DNA from: Clostridiaceae bacterium
GTDB taxonomy: Bacteria; Bacillota; Clostridia; Saccharofermentanales; DTU023
Reading direction: 5' to 3'
DNA length: 6,371 nucleotides
Assembly: GCA_012841255.1 (NCBI GenBank)
Contig: DUUZ01000184.1
Location: forward strand, 1-6,371
Shown here piece after piece: positions 1-5,840 of this stretch. Below the pieces are notes generated by a model. The model did no database searches. It saw nothing but the letters and a program-made list of their open reading frames with translations, and was not told the origin of the DNA. Both the position numbers and the translations under genes were made by a program. Position 1 is the first letter of the stretch; every line of letters begins with the position of its first letter.

Positions 1-304
1 CAAGACCGACCTCCTGAATGCTCTGGAAGAATTTGGACTGGGGGATCTCCTGGGTTTTGACGCCGATTTCTCGGGGATCTATGACGGGGACATCGCCGTC
101 AGCGCTATCAGCCAGGAGACATTCATTGCCCTGGATGAAAAAGGAGTGGAAGCTGCAGCGATGACCGACATGCGTCTTCCGGGATCGGCAGCCCCTGTCC
201 CCCGGGAAGTCCTGGAACTTCATCTGGACCGTCCCTTCCTTTTTGTCATCTCGGATCCGGCGGGCGTGCCGCTCTTCGTCGGTATCGTGAGGAACCCGGC
301 GTAA
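1..304 (+). CDS. Serpin (serine protease inhibitor family), C-terminal fragment cut by window edge
   Basis: The reading frame is open from base 2 and ends at TAA 302-304, giving about 100 residues of a serpin C-terminus; the rest lies upstream of the window. Serpins trap target proteases by covalent complex formation after cleavage in an exposed reactive-centre loop. Visible are the hinge 'DEKGVEAAA', the loop 'MTDMRLPGSAAPVP', and the C-terminal strands 'LHLDRPFLFVI' (fits the serpin signature pattern) and 'PLFVGIVRNP'. Small alanines at P12-P10 are what inhibitory serpins need for loop insertion, so this copy is probably an active inhibitor. Counting from the hinge glycine as P15 puts P1 near the 'GS' of the loop, but loop length varies, so the cleavage site and target are uncertain. 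The next gene is a paralogue starting 56 nt downstream with no terminator between, so the two are probably co-transcribed. Confidence 0.93.
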   Translation, partial: KTDLLNALEEFGLGDLLGFDADFSGIYDGDIAVSAISQETFIALDEKGVEAAAMTDMRLPGSAAPVPREVLELHLDRPFLFVISDPAGVPLFVGIVRNPA

Positions 305-360
305 CCTTGCCGTGCCGGATGGCGTTAAAGTAAAAGAGGACCAATAGAAAGGAGCCGGCC

Positions 361-1641
361 ATGCTGAAAAAAATCACAGCTCTTATGCTTGGAATATTAG
401 TACTGGCTTTGCCGCTTGCCGGATGCGGGACTGCCCTGAATGGAGGAGATCAAGTGGAAGCCAGAACCCTGGCCCAGCCGGGACAAGCCCTGGAGGATGT
501 CTACTACAACCAGGTATCGGATGAGTTCCGGGCCTCCTTGTGGGATTTCGCCGGCAAGACCTCCGGCCTGGCCCTGGCAGGCGGAAAAAACGAGAACTCG
601 CTTTACTCTCCCATGAGTCTTTACTATGCCCTGGGCATGCTGGAAGCCGGATCTGCCGGAGGGACCAAAACCGCTCTTCGGAATTTTCTTGAAACGGGAG
701 ATGCCGAAGTCGGAGGGGAACTGCAAAAACTCTACGCTCTCATGACCCTGGAAGATGAAGGAATCGCTGAACAGATTGCCAACGCCATCTGGATCAGGGA
801 GGACCTGGCGGACAAGGAGAAGGACGGGGTCAAAAAGGACTGGCTGGACCTTTTGGCCAATCAGTTTTATGCCTCGGCTTTCGCTGTTGATTTTTCCGAC
901 TCCAAGACTGCCGAAGTCATGAGTGATTGGGTGGAAGAGCAGACGCGGGGCAAGATCAGGCCCCAGATAGACCTGGGTGATCCGGACCTGCTCCTGGTTC
1001 TCATGAATACGGTTTACTTCAAGGCAGACTGGGAGGAGCCCTTCAGTAAAGACTCCATCATTCTGGACAATTTCTACGGGTCGGACGGCGTTTACGGGGA
1101 GGTGCCCTATCTCTCCCGCCTGATCATCCCAAACAAGGTGCTCGTGGCGGATGAATTTGATGCGGCGTCCATTCCTTTGGTCAGCGGCCAGATGAAGTTC
1201 ATCCTCCCCAGGGAGGGACTGACCCCCGAGGACCTTCTCGCCGACCCGGATTTCCTCCTTTCCCTCTCGGCAAGGAACTGGAATCTGGCCCGGCTGGATC
1301 TCCGCCTTCCCAAGTTCAGCTACCGGGACAAGTTGGACATTCTGAAGGCCATGGATCCTTTGGGACTTTCGGGGATCGTCCAGGGCACGCCGGACTTTTC
1401 GGCCATGCTGGACCGGGATGCCGAGGTCAGTTCCATCTCCCAGGAAACCTTCATTGCCCTGGATGAAAAGGGGGTGGAGGCCGCCGGATATACCCAGATC
1501 ATGATGAAGGATACCTCCGCCATGCCCCAGGAGTATGAGGACCTGGTCCTCCACCTGGACCGCCCCTTCATTTTCGTCATAACGGATGATGCCGGCACCC
1601 CGCTTTTTGTAGGAATCGTAAGAAATCCCCTGGCGGAATAG
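361..1641 (+). CDS. Lipoprotein serpin, complete
   Basis: This is a 426-residue serpin, close to the family's usual 370-400 residues plus a leader. The ATG at 361 follows a strong Shine-Dalgarno AGAAAGGAG (346-354). Residues 1-22 form a lipoprotein signal: KK, a hydrophobic core, then the lipobox LAGC with Cys22. The protein should therefore be anchored on the outer face of the cytoplasmic membrane. Serpin landmarks follow in order: 'NSLYSPMS' (79-86), 'NTVYFKADWEEPF' (216-228), 'MKFILPREG' (278-286), hinge 'EKGVEAAG' (369-376), reactive loop about 377-391, signature 'LHLDRPFIFVI' (397-407) and 'PLFVGIV' (414-420). P10 is glycine, as in human alpha-1-antitrypsin, so inhibition remains plausible. 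The P1 residue falls around Lys383-Ala387, but the loop is longer than in alpha-1-antitrypsin and exact assignment is unsafe. It shares 17- and 10-residue identical blocks with the upstream serpin fragment, whereas the loop sequences differ. Target protease unknown. Confidence 0.97.
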   Translation: MLKKITALMLGILVLALPLAGCGTALNGGDQVEARTLAQPGQALEDVYYNQVSDEFRASLWDFAGKTSGLALAGGKNENSLYSPMSLYYALGMLEAGSAGGTKTALRNFLETGDAEVGGELQKLYALMTLEDEGIAEQIANAIWIREDLADKEKDGVKKDWLDLLANQFYASAFAVDFSDSKTAEVMSDWVEEQTRGKIRPQIDLGDPDLLLVLMNTVYFKADWEEPFSKDSIILDNFYGSDGVYGEVPYLSRLIIPNKVLVADEFDAASIPLVSGQMKFILPREGLTPEDLLADPDFLLSLSARNWNLARLDLRLPKFSYRDKLDILKAMDPLGLSGIVQGTPDFSAMLDRDAEVSSISQETFIALDEKGVEAAGYTQIMMKDTSAMPQEYEDLVLHLDRPFIFVITDDAGTPLFVGIVRNPLAE

Positions 1642-1663
1642 TGGAGGTGCCACCGCCGCTGCG

Positions 1664-1672
1664 TGTTACAAT
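1664..1672 (+). promoter_or_regulatory. Candidate extended -10 promoter element of the sigma gene
   Basis: TGTTACAAT fits the extended -10 pattern TGnTATAAT with one change. It lies 52 nt upstream of the sigma-factor ATG in the 83-nt gap after the serpin stop. No good -35 box is seen at the usual spacing, which extended -10 promoters can tolerate. It would allow the sigma/anti-sigma pair to be transcribed separately from the serpins. This is one short match in a GC-rich spacer, so confidence is low. Confidence 0.3.
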
Positions 1673-1678
1673 TTCGGC

Positions 1679-1719
1679 AAGGGGCAGGCCCCCTTAATAC
1701 GGAAGAAACGGGAAACCCG
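1679..1719 (+). promoter_or_regulatory. Two small hairpins in the leader before the sigma gene
   Basis: AAGGGG (1679-1684) pairs perfectly with CCCCTT (1690-1695) around a 5-nt loop, and CGGG (1709-1712) pairs with CCCG (1716-1719) around AAA. The second hairpin ends 5 nt before the sigma ATG at 1725 and covers the place where a Shine-Dalgarno would be. Neither is followed by a T-run, so they are not intrinsic terminators. They could lower translation of the sigma gene, which also lacks a strong ribosome site. The function is inferred. Confidence 0.3.
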
Positions 1720-1724
1720 GCACG

Positions 1725-2309
1725 ATGGCAGCGGTAGAAGACATGACAGACGAGGCGATTCTCGACCTTTATTTTGAACGGTCGGAAGAGGCTATTCAAA
1801 GGACCATGGAGAAGTACGGCGCCCTGCTCCGCTCCCTGTCCTGGAATATCCTGGCCGATCATGAAGATGTCGAAGAATGCGTCAATGATACTTACATGGC
1901 CGCCTGGAATGCCATTCCTCCCGACCGGCCGGATTACTTCAAGGCCTACCTTTGCCGCATTGCCAGGAACTTCTCCCTGGACCGGATCAGGGCCAAAAAC
2001 CGGGAGAAGAGGGGCGGAGGCCAGATCCCCCTCATCCTGGACGAGCTCGCGGAAGTCCTGGCCTCGGAAAGCGACATTGCCCGTACGGTCGAATCGGATG
2101 AACTGGGCCGGATGATCAGCCATTACCTGAGAGGTCAAAAGGACCAAAGGCGGATCATCTTCCTGAAAAGATATTATTACGCCTCGCCCATCAAGGATAT
2201 TGCCCAAGAAGCGGGCATGTCCGAAGGGGCCGTCAAGGTCCTCCTTTACCGGATGAGGCGGGAATTGAAAAAAGAACTCTTGGAACGGGGTTATGGAAAC
2301 GAAGAATAG
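1725..2309 (+). CDS. ECF-type RNA polymerase sigma factor
   Basis: This 194-residue protein has the two-domain layout of group IV (ECF) sigma factors. Region 2 spans about residues 24-95, including 'DHEDVEECVNDTYMAAW' (45-61), the stretch that binds core polymerase and helps melt the -10, and 'YLCRIARNFSLDRIR' (75-89). A linker follows, then region 4 (about 140-188) with a helix-turn-helix 'IKDIAQEAGMSEGAVKVLLY' (156-175) that reads the -35. There is no region 1 or 3. It directs polymerase to a small regulon, probably in response to an envelope signal relayed by the overlapping downstream membrane protein. The start is uncertain: neither ATG 1725 nor the in-frame ATG 1743 has a good Shine-Dalgarno; 1725 is chosen as the longer form. 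Its last 17 nt overlap the next gene, implying coupled translation. Target promoters cannot be identified here. Confidence 0.93.
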   Translation: MAAVEDMTDEAILDLYFERSEEAIQRTMEKYGALLRSLSWNILADHEDVEECVNDTYMAAWNAIPPDRPDYFKAYLCRIARNFSLDRIRAKNREKRGGGQIPLILDELAEVLASESDIARTVESDELGRMISHYLRGQKDQRRIIFLKRYYYASPIKDIAQEAGMSEGAVKVLLYRMRRELKKELLERGYGNEE

Positions 2310-3459
2310 AGAAAATGAATTGAATCTCCTCCTGGACAGCCTGTCGGCCATTGACGGCGATCTGCTGGCTGATGTGCGGCCGGCAGATCCGGTGAAAAAG
2401 GTACAGACTGTCCGGACCCACAGAGCCTGGCAGCGCTATGCGGTGGTTGCCGCTTCCCTCCTGGTCCTGGTCGGTGCCGGGCTGGTCATCCGCCTGCTTT
2501 TTCCGGGCGGCGGGATCACAGGGATGAAATCCATAAAGCCCGAGGACTATGACACGGCAGAATACGGCCAGGTTCCGCCCGGTTTTTCGGGAAGCCAGCT
2601 TGAACTCGACGATCCTGGATACACCGAGAACGCCTCCATACATACCGCTGACAATGGGGCCAGAGGAGCCGCTGTTTATCAGGCTGCGGCCATTCACCAG
2701 CCCTGGGACCTTCTCCAAAATAGTTGGGAGATGAATTCAGCCTATTCGCCCCTTCTGGTCTTTTTGGGTCTTGTGGAACTGGGAGACGGGGACTGTGAGG
2801 GGGCTGAATGGTATTTCCCCCAGTCCCCCTATCTGTCCTCCCGGTCCGCCCTGATTGCGCCCGGACTATCGGCCGGGGACAGGCAGAAGCTCCTGGACGA
2901 TGAAAGCTGGCCCCTGGCTTATGAAGATGGTCTCCACTCCTCAGCCTCCATGGATCTCCTGCAGGATCTGGATCTGGAATTGACCCTGCGGGTCATGGCG
3001 GAGACCGGCGCACCCTCCAAGGCAACTTATGCCTTGCTGCCTGGTGTTTCGGTTTATGAACAAGAAGACGGAACAGTTTTAGCCAAGCTCCCGGCCGGAG
3101 ATTTCTCCTTATACCTGGCGCTTCCCCCGGAGGGGAGGAGTCCTAAGGATCTCCTGGCAAGGGAGGGCTTTGTAACAGACCTCCTGGCTCTCGAGGGGAC
3201 CGAGGGGCAGGCCGGCGTCCGCCTGGCCCCCTTTACCGTGACGGACAGCCATGATCGGGCAGCAGGCGAATTCATCAAAAATCTGTCACCCGGCCGCCGG
3301 ATTTACCAGACTATTGATCTGTCGGTCCGCTTTGAAGCGGTTGAACCCGGCCTCTGCCTTTCGACCATGATTGAGTTCTCCAGACCCTTTGTTTTTGCGG
3401 TCAAAGATCAGGGCGTATTGCCCCTTCTTTTGGGTATCATTTACCCACCGGGCGGCTGA
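2293..3459 (+). CDS. Putative membrane anti-sigma factor with a degenerate serpin-like extracytoplasmic domain
   Basis: 388 residues. Residues 1-46 are cytoplasmic and contain 'LLLDSLSAIDGDLLADV' (12-28), resembling a short motif I recall in clostridial proteins encoded after ECF sigma genes; there is no HxxxCxxC zinc-binding anti-sigma motif. One transmembrane segment spans about 49-66 ('YAVVAASLLVLVGAGLVI'). The outside part (about 140-388) matches the neighbouring serpin block by block: 'NSAYSPLLVFLGLVELG' (148-164) against 'NSLYSPMSLYYALGMLEAG'; 'FSLYLALPPEGRSPKDLL' (271-288) against 'MKFILPREGLTPEDLL'; and 'IEFSRPFVFAV' (360-370), one residue off the serpin signature pattern, followed by 'LPLLLGII'. 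The hinge GVEAA and most of the reactive loop are missing, as is the conserved 'VYFK..W...F' block, so it should not inhibit proteases. The ATG lies inside the end of the sigma gene. The anti-sigma role rests on position and topology; the serpin kinship rests on sequence. Confidence 0.82.
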   Translation: METKNRENELNLLLDSLSAIDGDLLADVRPADPVKKVQTVRTHRAWQRYAVVAASLLVLVGAGLVIRLLFPGGGITGMKSIKPEDYDTAEYGQVPPGFSGSQLELDDPGYTENASIHTADNGARGAAVYQAAAIHQPWDLLQNSWEMNSAYSPLLVFLGLVELGDGDCEGAEWYFPQSPYLSSRSALIAPGLSAGDRQKLLDDESWPLAYEDGLHSSASMDLLQDLDLELTLRVMAETGAPSKATYALLPGVSVYEQEDGTVLAKLPAGDFSLYLALPPEGRSPKDLLAREGFVTDLLALEGTEGQAGVRLAPFTVTDSHDRAAGEFIKNLSPGRRIYQTIDLSVRFEAVEPGLCLSTMIEFSRPFVFAVKDQGVLPLLLGIIYPPGG

Positions 3460-3464
3460 CCTTT

Positions 3465-3493
3465 TGGTGTAGAATGAGGCCCGGTTAACACCA
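3465..3493. repeat. Inverted repeat TGGTGT-N17-ACACCA upstream of the OsmC gene
   Basis: TGGTGT (3465-3470) and ACACCA (3488-3493) are perfect 6-bp inverted arms separated by 17 nt, lying in the 57-nt gap between the membrane-protein stop and the OsmC start. The left arm overlaps a weak -10-like TAGAAT (3470-3475) for which no convincing -35 is seen. It could be an operator or a chance match; no regulator is encoded next to it. Confidence 0.25.
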
Positions 3494-3516
3494 GTAAGAA
3501 GGAAGGAAGAACAGAT

Positions 3517-3951
3517 ATGGCCAATGTAGTATTCAGCGCTGTTGCGGAAATGAAGGAGGGGCTTGCCACGCGGGTCCTTTCCAGAGGTTTTGAGTTTATT
3601 TTGGACGAACCCGAGGACCTGGGCGGCACCGACACGGGGATGAACCCGGTCGAGGCACTCCTGGGCTCGCTTGCGGCCTGCAAGAGCATCGTAGTCCGCG
3701 CCTTTGCCAGAAAATTCCGGATCAAACTGAAGTCGGTCCGGATTGAAGTGGAAGGTGACCTGGATCCCGACGGTTTCCTGGGCAAGAACAAGGAGGCCAA
3801 GATCGGCTTTTCGGAGATCCGTTCCCACTTTGTCATCGAGGCGGACAATACGCCCGAGGAAATTGAGAAATTCATCGACTTTGTCGAGAGCAACTGCCCG
3901 GTCCAGGATACCCTGACCAAGGTTGCCCGCATGTCCCATACCATCAACTGA
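3517..3951 (+). CDS. OsmC/Ohr-family protein (probable thiol peroxidase-like)
   Basis: This 144-residue protein has the normal size of the OsmC/Ohr family, cytoplasmic dimers that reduce organic hydroperoxides with a pair of cysteines. The family hallmarks are present: 'MNPVEALLGSLAACKS' (42-57), with Cys55 at the start of the buried helix, and 'CPVQDTL' (127-133), with Cys127 as the second redox cysteine. Glu46 lies in the 'NPVE' motif, as in related proteins. It could be OsmC-like or belong to the broader YhfA-like branch; substrate cannot be read from sequence. The start is secure: ATG 3517 follows GGAAGGA (3501-3507) at 9 nt. It lies 57 nt after the membrane protein on the same strand, so read-through from the sigma operon is possible, but no functional link is evident. 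Transcription ends at the intrinsic terminator just downstream. Confidence 0.93.
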   Translation: MANVVFSAVAEMKEGLATRVLSRGFEFILDEPEDLGGTDTGMNPVEALLGSLAACKSIVVRAFARKFRIKLKSVRIEVEGDLDPDGFLGKNKEAKIGFSEIRSHFVIEADNTPEEIEKFIDFVESNCPVQDTLTKVARMSHTIN

Positions 3952-3972
3952 TCCGGTTATTCATAATCTGTA

Positions 3973-4010
3973 GGGCCGTCCGCCAAGATCCTTTGCGGGC
4001 GGCCCTTTTT
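3973..4010 (+). terminator. Strong rho-independent terminator after the OsmC gene
   Basis: GGGCCGTCCGC (3973-3983) pairs with GCGGGCGGCCC (3995-4005) as an 11-bp stem with one G-T pair and an 11-nt loop. TTTTT (4006-4010) and then ATT follow directly. It begins 21 nt after the OsmC stop. The group II intron starts 3 nt after the T-run, so this hairpin is also the likely insertion landmark for that element. Confidence 0.93.
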
Positions 4011-4013
4011 ATT

Positions 4014-4330
4014 GTACGCCCGACATGGGCAATCACTAGGCGGTGAAAGTCCGCTACACGCCTGGCAGTAGGAAGTGTTAGCCGAAGGCAAGGGTGTCCC
4101 GCGTGAGCTGGAATCTGAAGGAAGCCCTAGGCAAAACTCTGCGCCGACGAACAGGAATCGGATACAAGGCCGACAAGGTGGGTAAGGTGCCAGTACACAC
4201 TAAAGCCCAATACTGCACGGAACCAACATCGGTAAATCCGACGGCGAAAAGAGGGAAAGTGGTTGTTCTTATTCGGGGAGGTCTCAACGGCGGGACAACC
4301 TGTAGTAACAACGAACGTTGAGGAGTCAGC
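4014..4330 (+). ncRNA. Group II intron ribozyme, domains I to III and start of domain IV
   Basis: This stretch before the maturase gene is structural RNA. Recognisable parts are the first hairpin (4018-4030), a GGCGGTGAAAGTCCGC stem region (4039-4054) nested in CTAGGCG/CGCCTGG (4037-4043, 4059-4065), and the 'GGGTGTCCCGCGTGAGC' and 'GGAATCTGAAGGAAGC' segments (around 4091-4127) that I recall as conserved in this type of intron. Downstream come GGGGAGGTCT (4276-4285) and the 'GAGGAGTCAGCAGAGGCCATAGTA' region (from 4319), again typical of the lead-in to domain IV. I could not securely assign the exon-binding sites EBS1 and EBS3. Open frames in this region should not be read as genes. Confidence 0.8.
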
Positions 4331-4373
4331 AGAGGCCATAGTAACAGGAGACTGTGAAGGGCCGAACCAAAAC

Positions 4374-4379
4374 GAGGTG
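4374..4379 (+). promoter_or_regulatory. Ribosome binding site that sets the maturase start
   Basis: GAGGTG lies 9 nt before the ATG at 4389. The frame is open further upstream, to a TTG at 4263, but that part overlaps conserved intron RNA and has no comparable ribosome site, so the start at 4389 is preferred. Confidence 0.65.
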
Positions 4380-4388
4380 TTAAGCGAC

Positions 4389-5798
4389 ATGAGCGGAACC
4401 TTAAGTAGCACCATAAACTCCAGACAACTCAGTATCTGGGACTGCCTGCGGATGGATAGCGCGGAACGCGAAGAAGAAGCAGGAGTGGAGCGGCTGCAAA
4501 GGATAAGCGAAAAGAAACACACCAAGAGACCCGAACAGGACCTGCTGGAACGAATCATGGCCGAAGCGAATATGACGGAGGCAATGAAGCGAGTGAAGCA
4601 AAACAAGGGAGCTGGGGGCATTGATCGCATGACGGTCGACGAACTGGACTCCTGGATGGCCGAACATCGCGACAGGTTACGGCAACGGATACTGGACGGC
4701 AAATACCGTCCAAAAGCAGTCCGACGAGTAGACATTCCCAAAGACAAAGGAAAGACCAGACAACTTGGCATCCCCACCGTCGTGGACAGGGTCATCCAAC
4801 AATCCATCTGTCAAGTGCTCGTGCCCCTCTATGAGGGGCAATTCTCGGAAAGAAGCTACGGCTTTCGACCGAAACGAAGTGCACATATGGCCTTGGAGAA
4901 CTGCCTTGACTACATCCGGGAGGGTTACAAATGGGTCGTCGATATGGACTTGGAAAAGTTCTTCGATACGGTCAACCAGAGTAAAGTCCTGCAACTGCTG
5001 TCCAACACGATAAAGGACGGGCGTGTTATCTCGCTGATCCATAAATTTATGCGTGCGGGCATCATGCAAGATGGGATGTTCAAATCCAGCGACCAAGGTG
5101 TACCCCAGGGCGGACCCTTAAGTCCATTACTGGGGAATATTATGCTGAACGAATGCGATAAGGAGCTGGAGCGGCGTGGCCACCGTTTTGTCCGCTATGC
5201 GGACGATCTGGTGATCTTTTGCAAGAGCAAAAAGGCCGCCGAGCGAGTCTTGAGGACAACGAGCCGTTTCTTAGAAGAAAAGCTCTTCCTCAAAGTCAAT
5301 CGTGAGAAGACCCAGGTTACTTACATCGGGAAAGTTGACTTTCTTGGGTACGGGTTCCATGCCGATACACAAGGAGAGCCACAACTCCGGGTCAGTAAGC
5401 GGAGCTTCCAAAAGCTCAAGCAAAAACTGAAGCAGTTGACCGGACGTAGCAACGGGATGAGCATTGCGGGGCGCAAAAGCGCCATCAACAGTGTTATCCG
5501 GGGCTGGGTCAATTACTTCAAACTGGCAAAGATGAAGAAAAAACTGGGAGAGTTGGATGGATGGCTTCGTCGCCGTATGCGAATGGTGACATGGAAGCGT
5601 TGGAAGAGAATCCGAACCAAATTCGAAAATCTCAAAAAGACAGCACTTGGCGCAAAGCAGGCATGGATCCTTGCGAATACCCGGAATAAATACTGGTACG
5701 TGGCAGGATCGCCCTGGATGTCAATTGCAATCCCTAAGAGGTACTTCGAGTTGGCGGGCTATCTTTCCCTCTCAGACTACTATGCGAGGGTGTTCTAA
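4389..5798 (+). CDS. ltrA: Group II intron-encoded reverse transcriptase/maturase
   Basis: This 469-residue protein helps the intron fold and splice, then reverse-transcribes it at new sites. Reverse transcriptase blocks appear in order: 'NKGAGGIDRMTVDEL' (about 72-86), 'IPKDKGKTRQLGIPTVVDRV' (116-135), 'SYGFRPKRSA' (156-165), 'VDMDLEKFFDTVN' (184-196) with the first metal-binding Asp, 'QGVPQGGPLSPLLGNIML' (236-253), and the catalytic 'YADD' (270-273). The thumb/maturase X domain covers about 339-407, including 'GWVNYFKLAK'. The basic C-terminal region ends at 'SLSDYYARVF' and contains no HNH endonuclease motif, so mobility would rely on single-stranded or nicked targets such as replication forks. 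The active-site residues are all present and there is no frameshift. The ATG at 4389 is chosen for its GAGGTG ribosome site. Base composition is less GC-rich than the surrounding genes, as expected for an incoming element. Confidence 0.96.
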   Translation: MSGTLSSTINSRQLSIWDCLRMDSAEREEEAGVERLQRISEKKHTKRPEQDLLERIMAEANMTEAMKRVKQNKGAGGIDRMTVDELDSWMAEHRDRLRQRILDGKYRPKAVRRVDIPKDKGKTRQLGIPTVVDRVIQQSICQVLVPLYEGQFSERSYGFRPKRSAHMALENCLDYIREGYKWVVDMDLEKFFDTVNQSKVLQLLSNTIKDGRVISLIHKFMRAGIMQDGMFKSSDQGVPQGGPLSPLLGNIMLNECDKELERRGHRFVRYADDLVIFCKSKKAAERVLRTTSRFLEEKLFLKVNREKTQVTYIGKVDFLGYGFHADTQGEPQLRVSKRSFQKLKQKLKQLTGRSNGMSIAGRKSAINSVIRGWVNYFKLAKMKKKLGELDGWLRRRMRMVTWKRWKRIRTKFENLKKTALGAKQAWILANTRNKYWYVAGSPWMSIAIPKRYFELAGYLSLSDYYARVF

Positions 5799-5804
5799 AG
5801 TTTG

Positions 5805-5838
5805 GAACCGCCCGGTGCGGATCCGCATGCCGGGTGGT
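5805..5838 (+). ncRNA. Group II intron domain V (catalytic hairpin)
   Basis: A 34-nt hairpin begins 6 nt after the maturase stop. ACCGCCCGG (5807-5815) pairs with CCGGGTGGT (5830-5838) with one G-T pair. A 2-nt bulge TG (5828-5829) follows, and an upper stem TGCG/CGCA (5816-5819, 5824-5827) is capped by GATC. The length, the position of the bulge and the placement just before domain VI are diagnostic. The catalytic triad is probably CGC at 5809-5811 rather than the commoner AGC; this assignment is inferred from the fold. Confidence 0.85.
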
Positions 5839-5840
5839 GT

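Noticed and set aside
305..345. Possible promoter (TTGCCG and TAAAGT) between the two serpin genes
   Set aside because: The spacing between the two boxes is only about 13 nt and both are weak, so there is no support for a separate promoter.
397..1653. Long open frame on the minus strand opposite the complete serpin
   Set aside because: It mirrors the serpin coding frame, has no recognisable domain, and its translation is low-complexity shadow sequence; the plus-strand protein is clearly real.
1679..1695. AAGGGG/CCCCTT hairpin as a terminator of the serpin transcript
   Set aside because: The stem is short and is followed by AATACGG instead of a T-run.
1320..2351. Minus-strand open frame of 343 codons spanning the serpin end and the sigma gene
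   Set aside because: It runs antisense across two well-supported genes and resembles no known protein.
3431..3447. Perfect hairpin TGGGTA-TCATT-TACCCA at the end of the membrane-protein gene
   Set aside because: It lies inside conserved serpin-like coding sequence and has no following T-run, so it is not a terminator and is likely chance.
4094..4321. Small open frames on both strands within the 5' part of the intron
   Set aside because: This region is structured ribozyme RNA with conserved group II segments; the frames are incidental.
4263..4388. Upstream extension of the maturase frame from TTG 4263
   Set aside because: It overlaps conserved intron RNA, has no ribosome site, and the ATG at 4389 has GAGGTG at good spacing.
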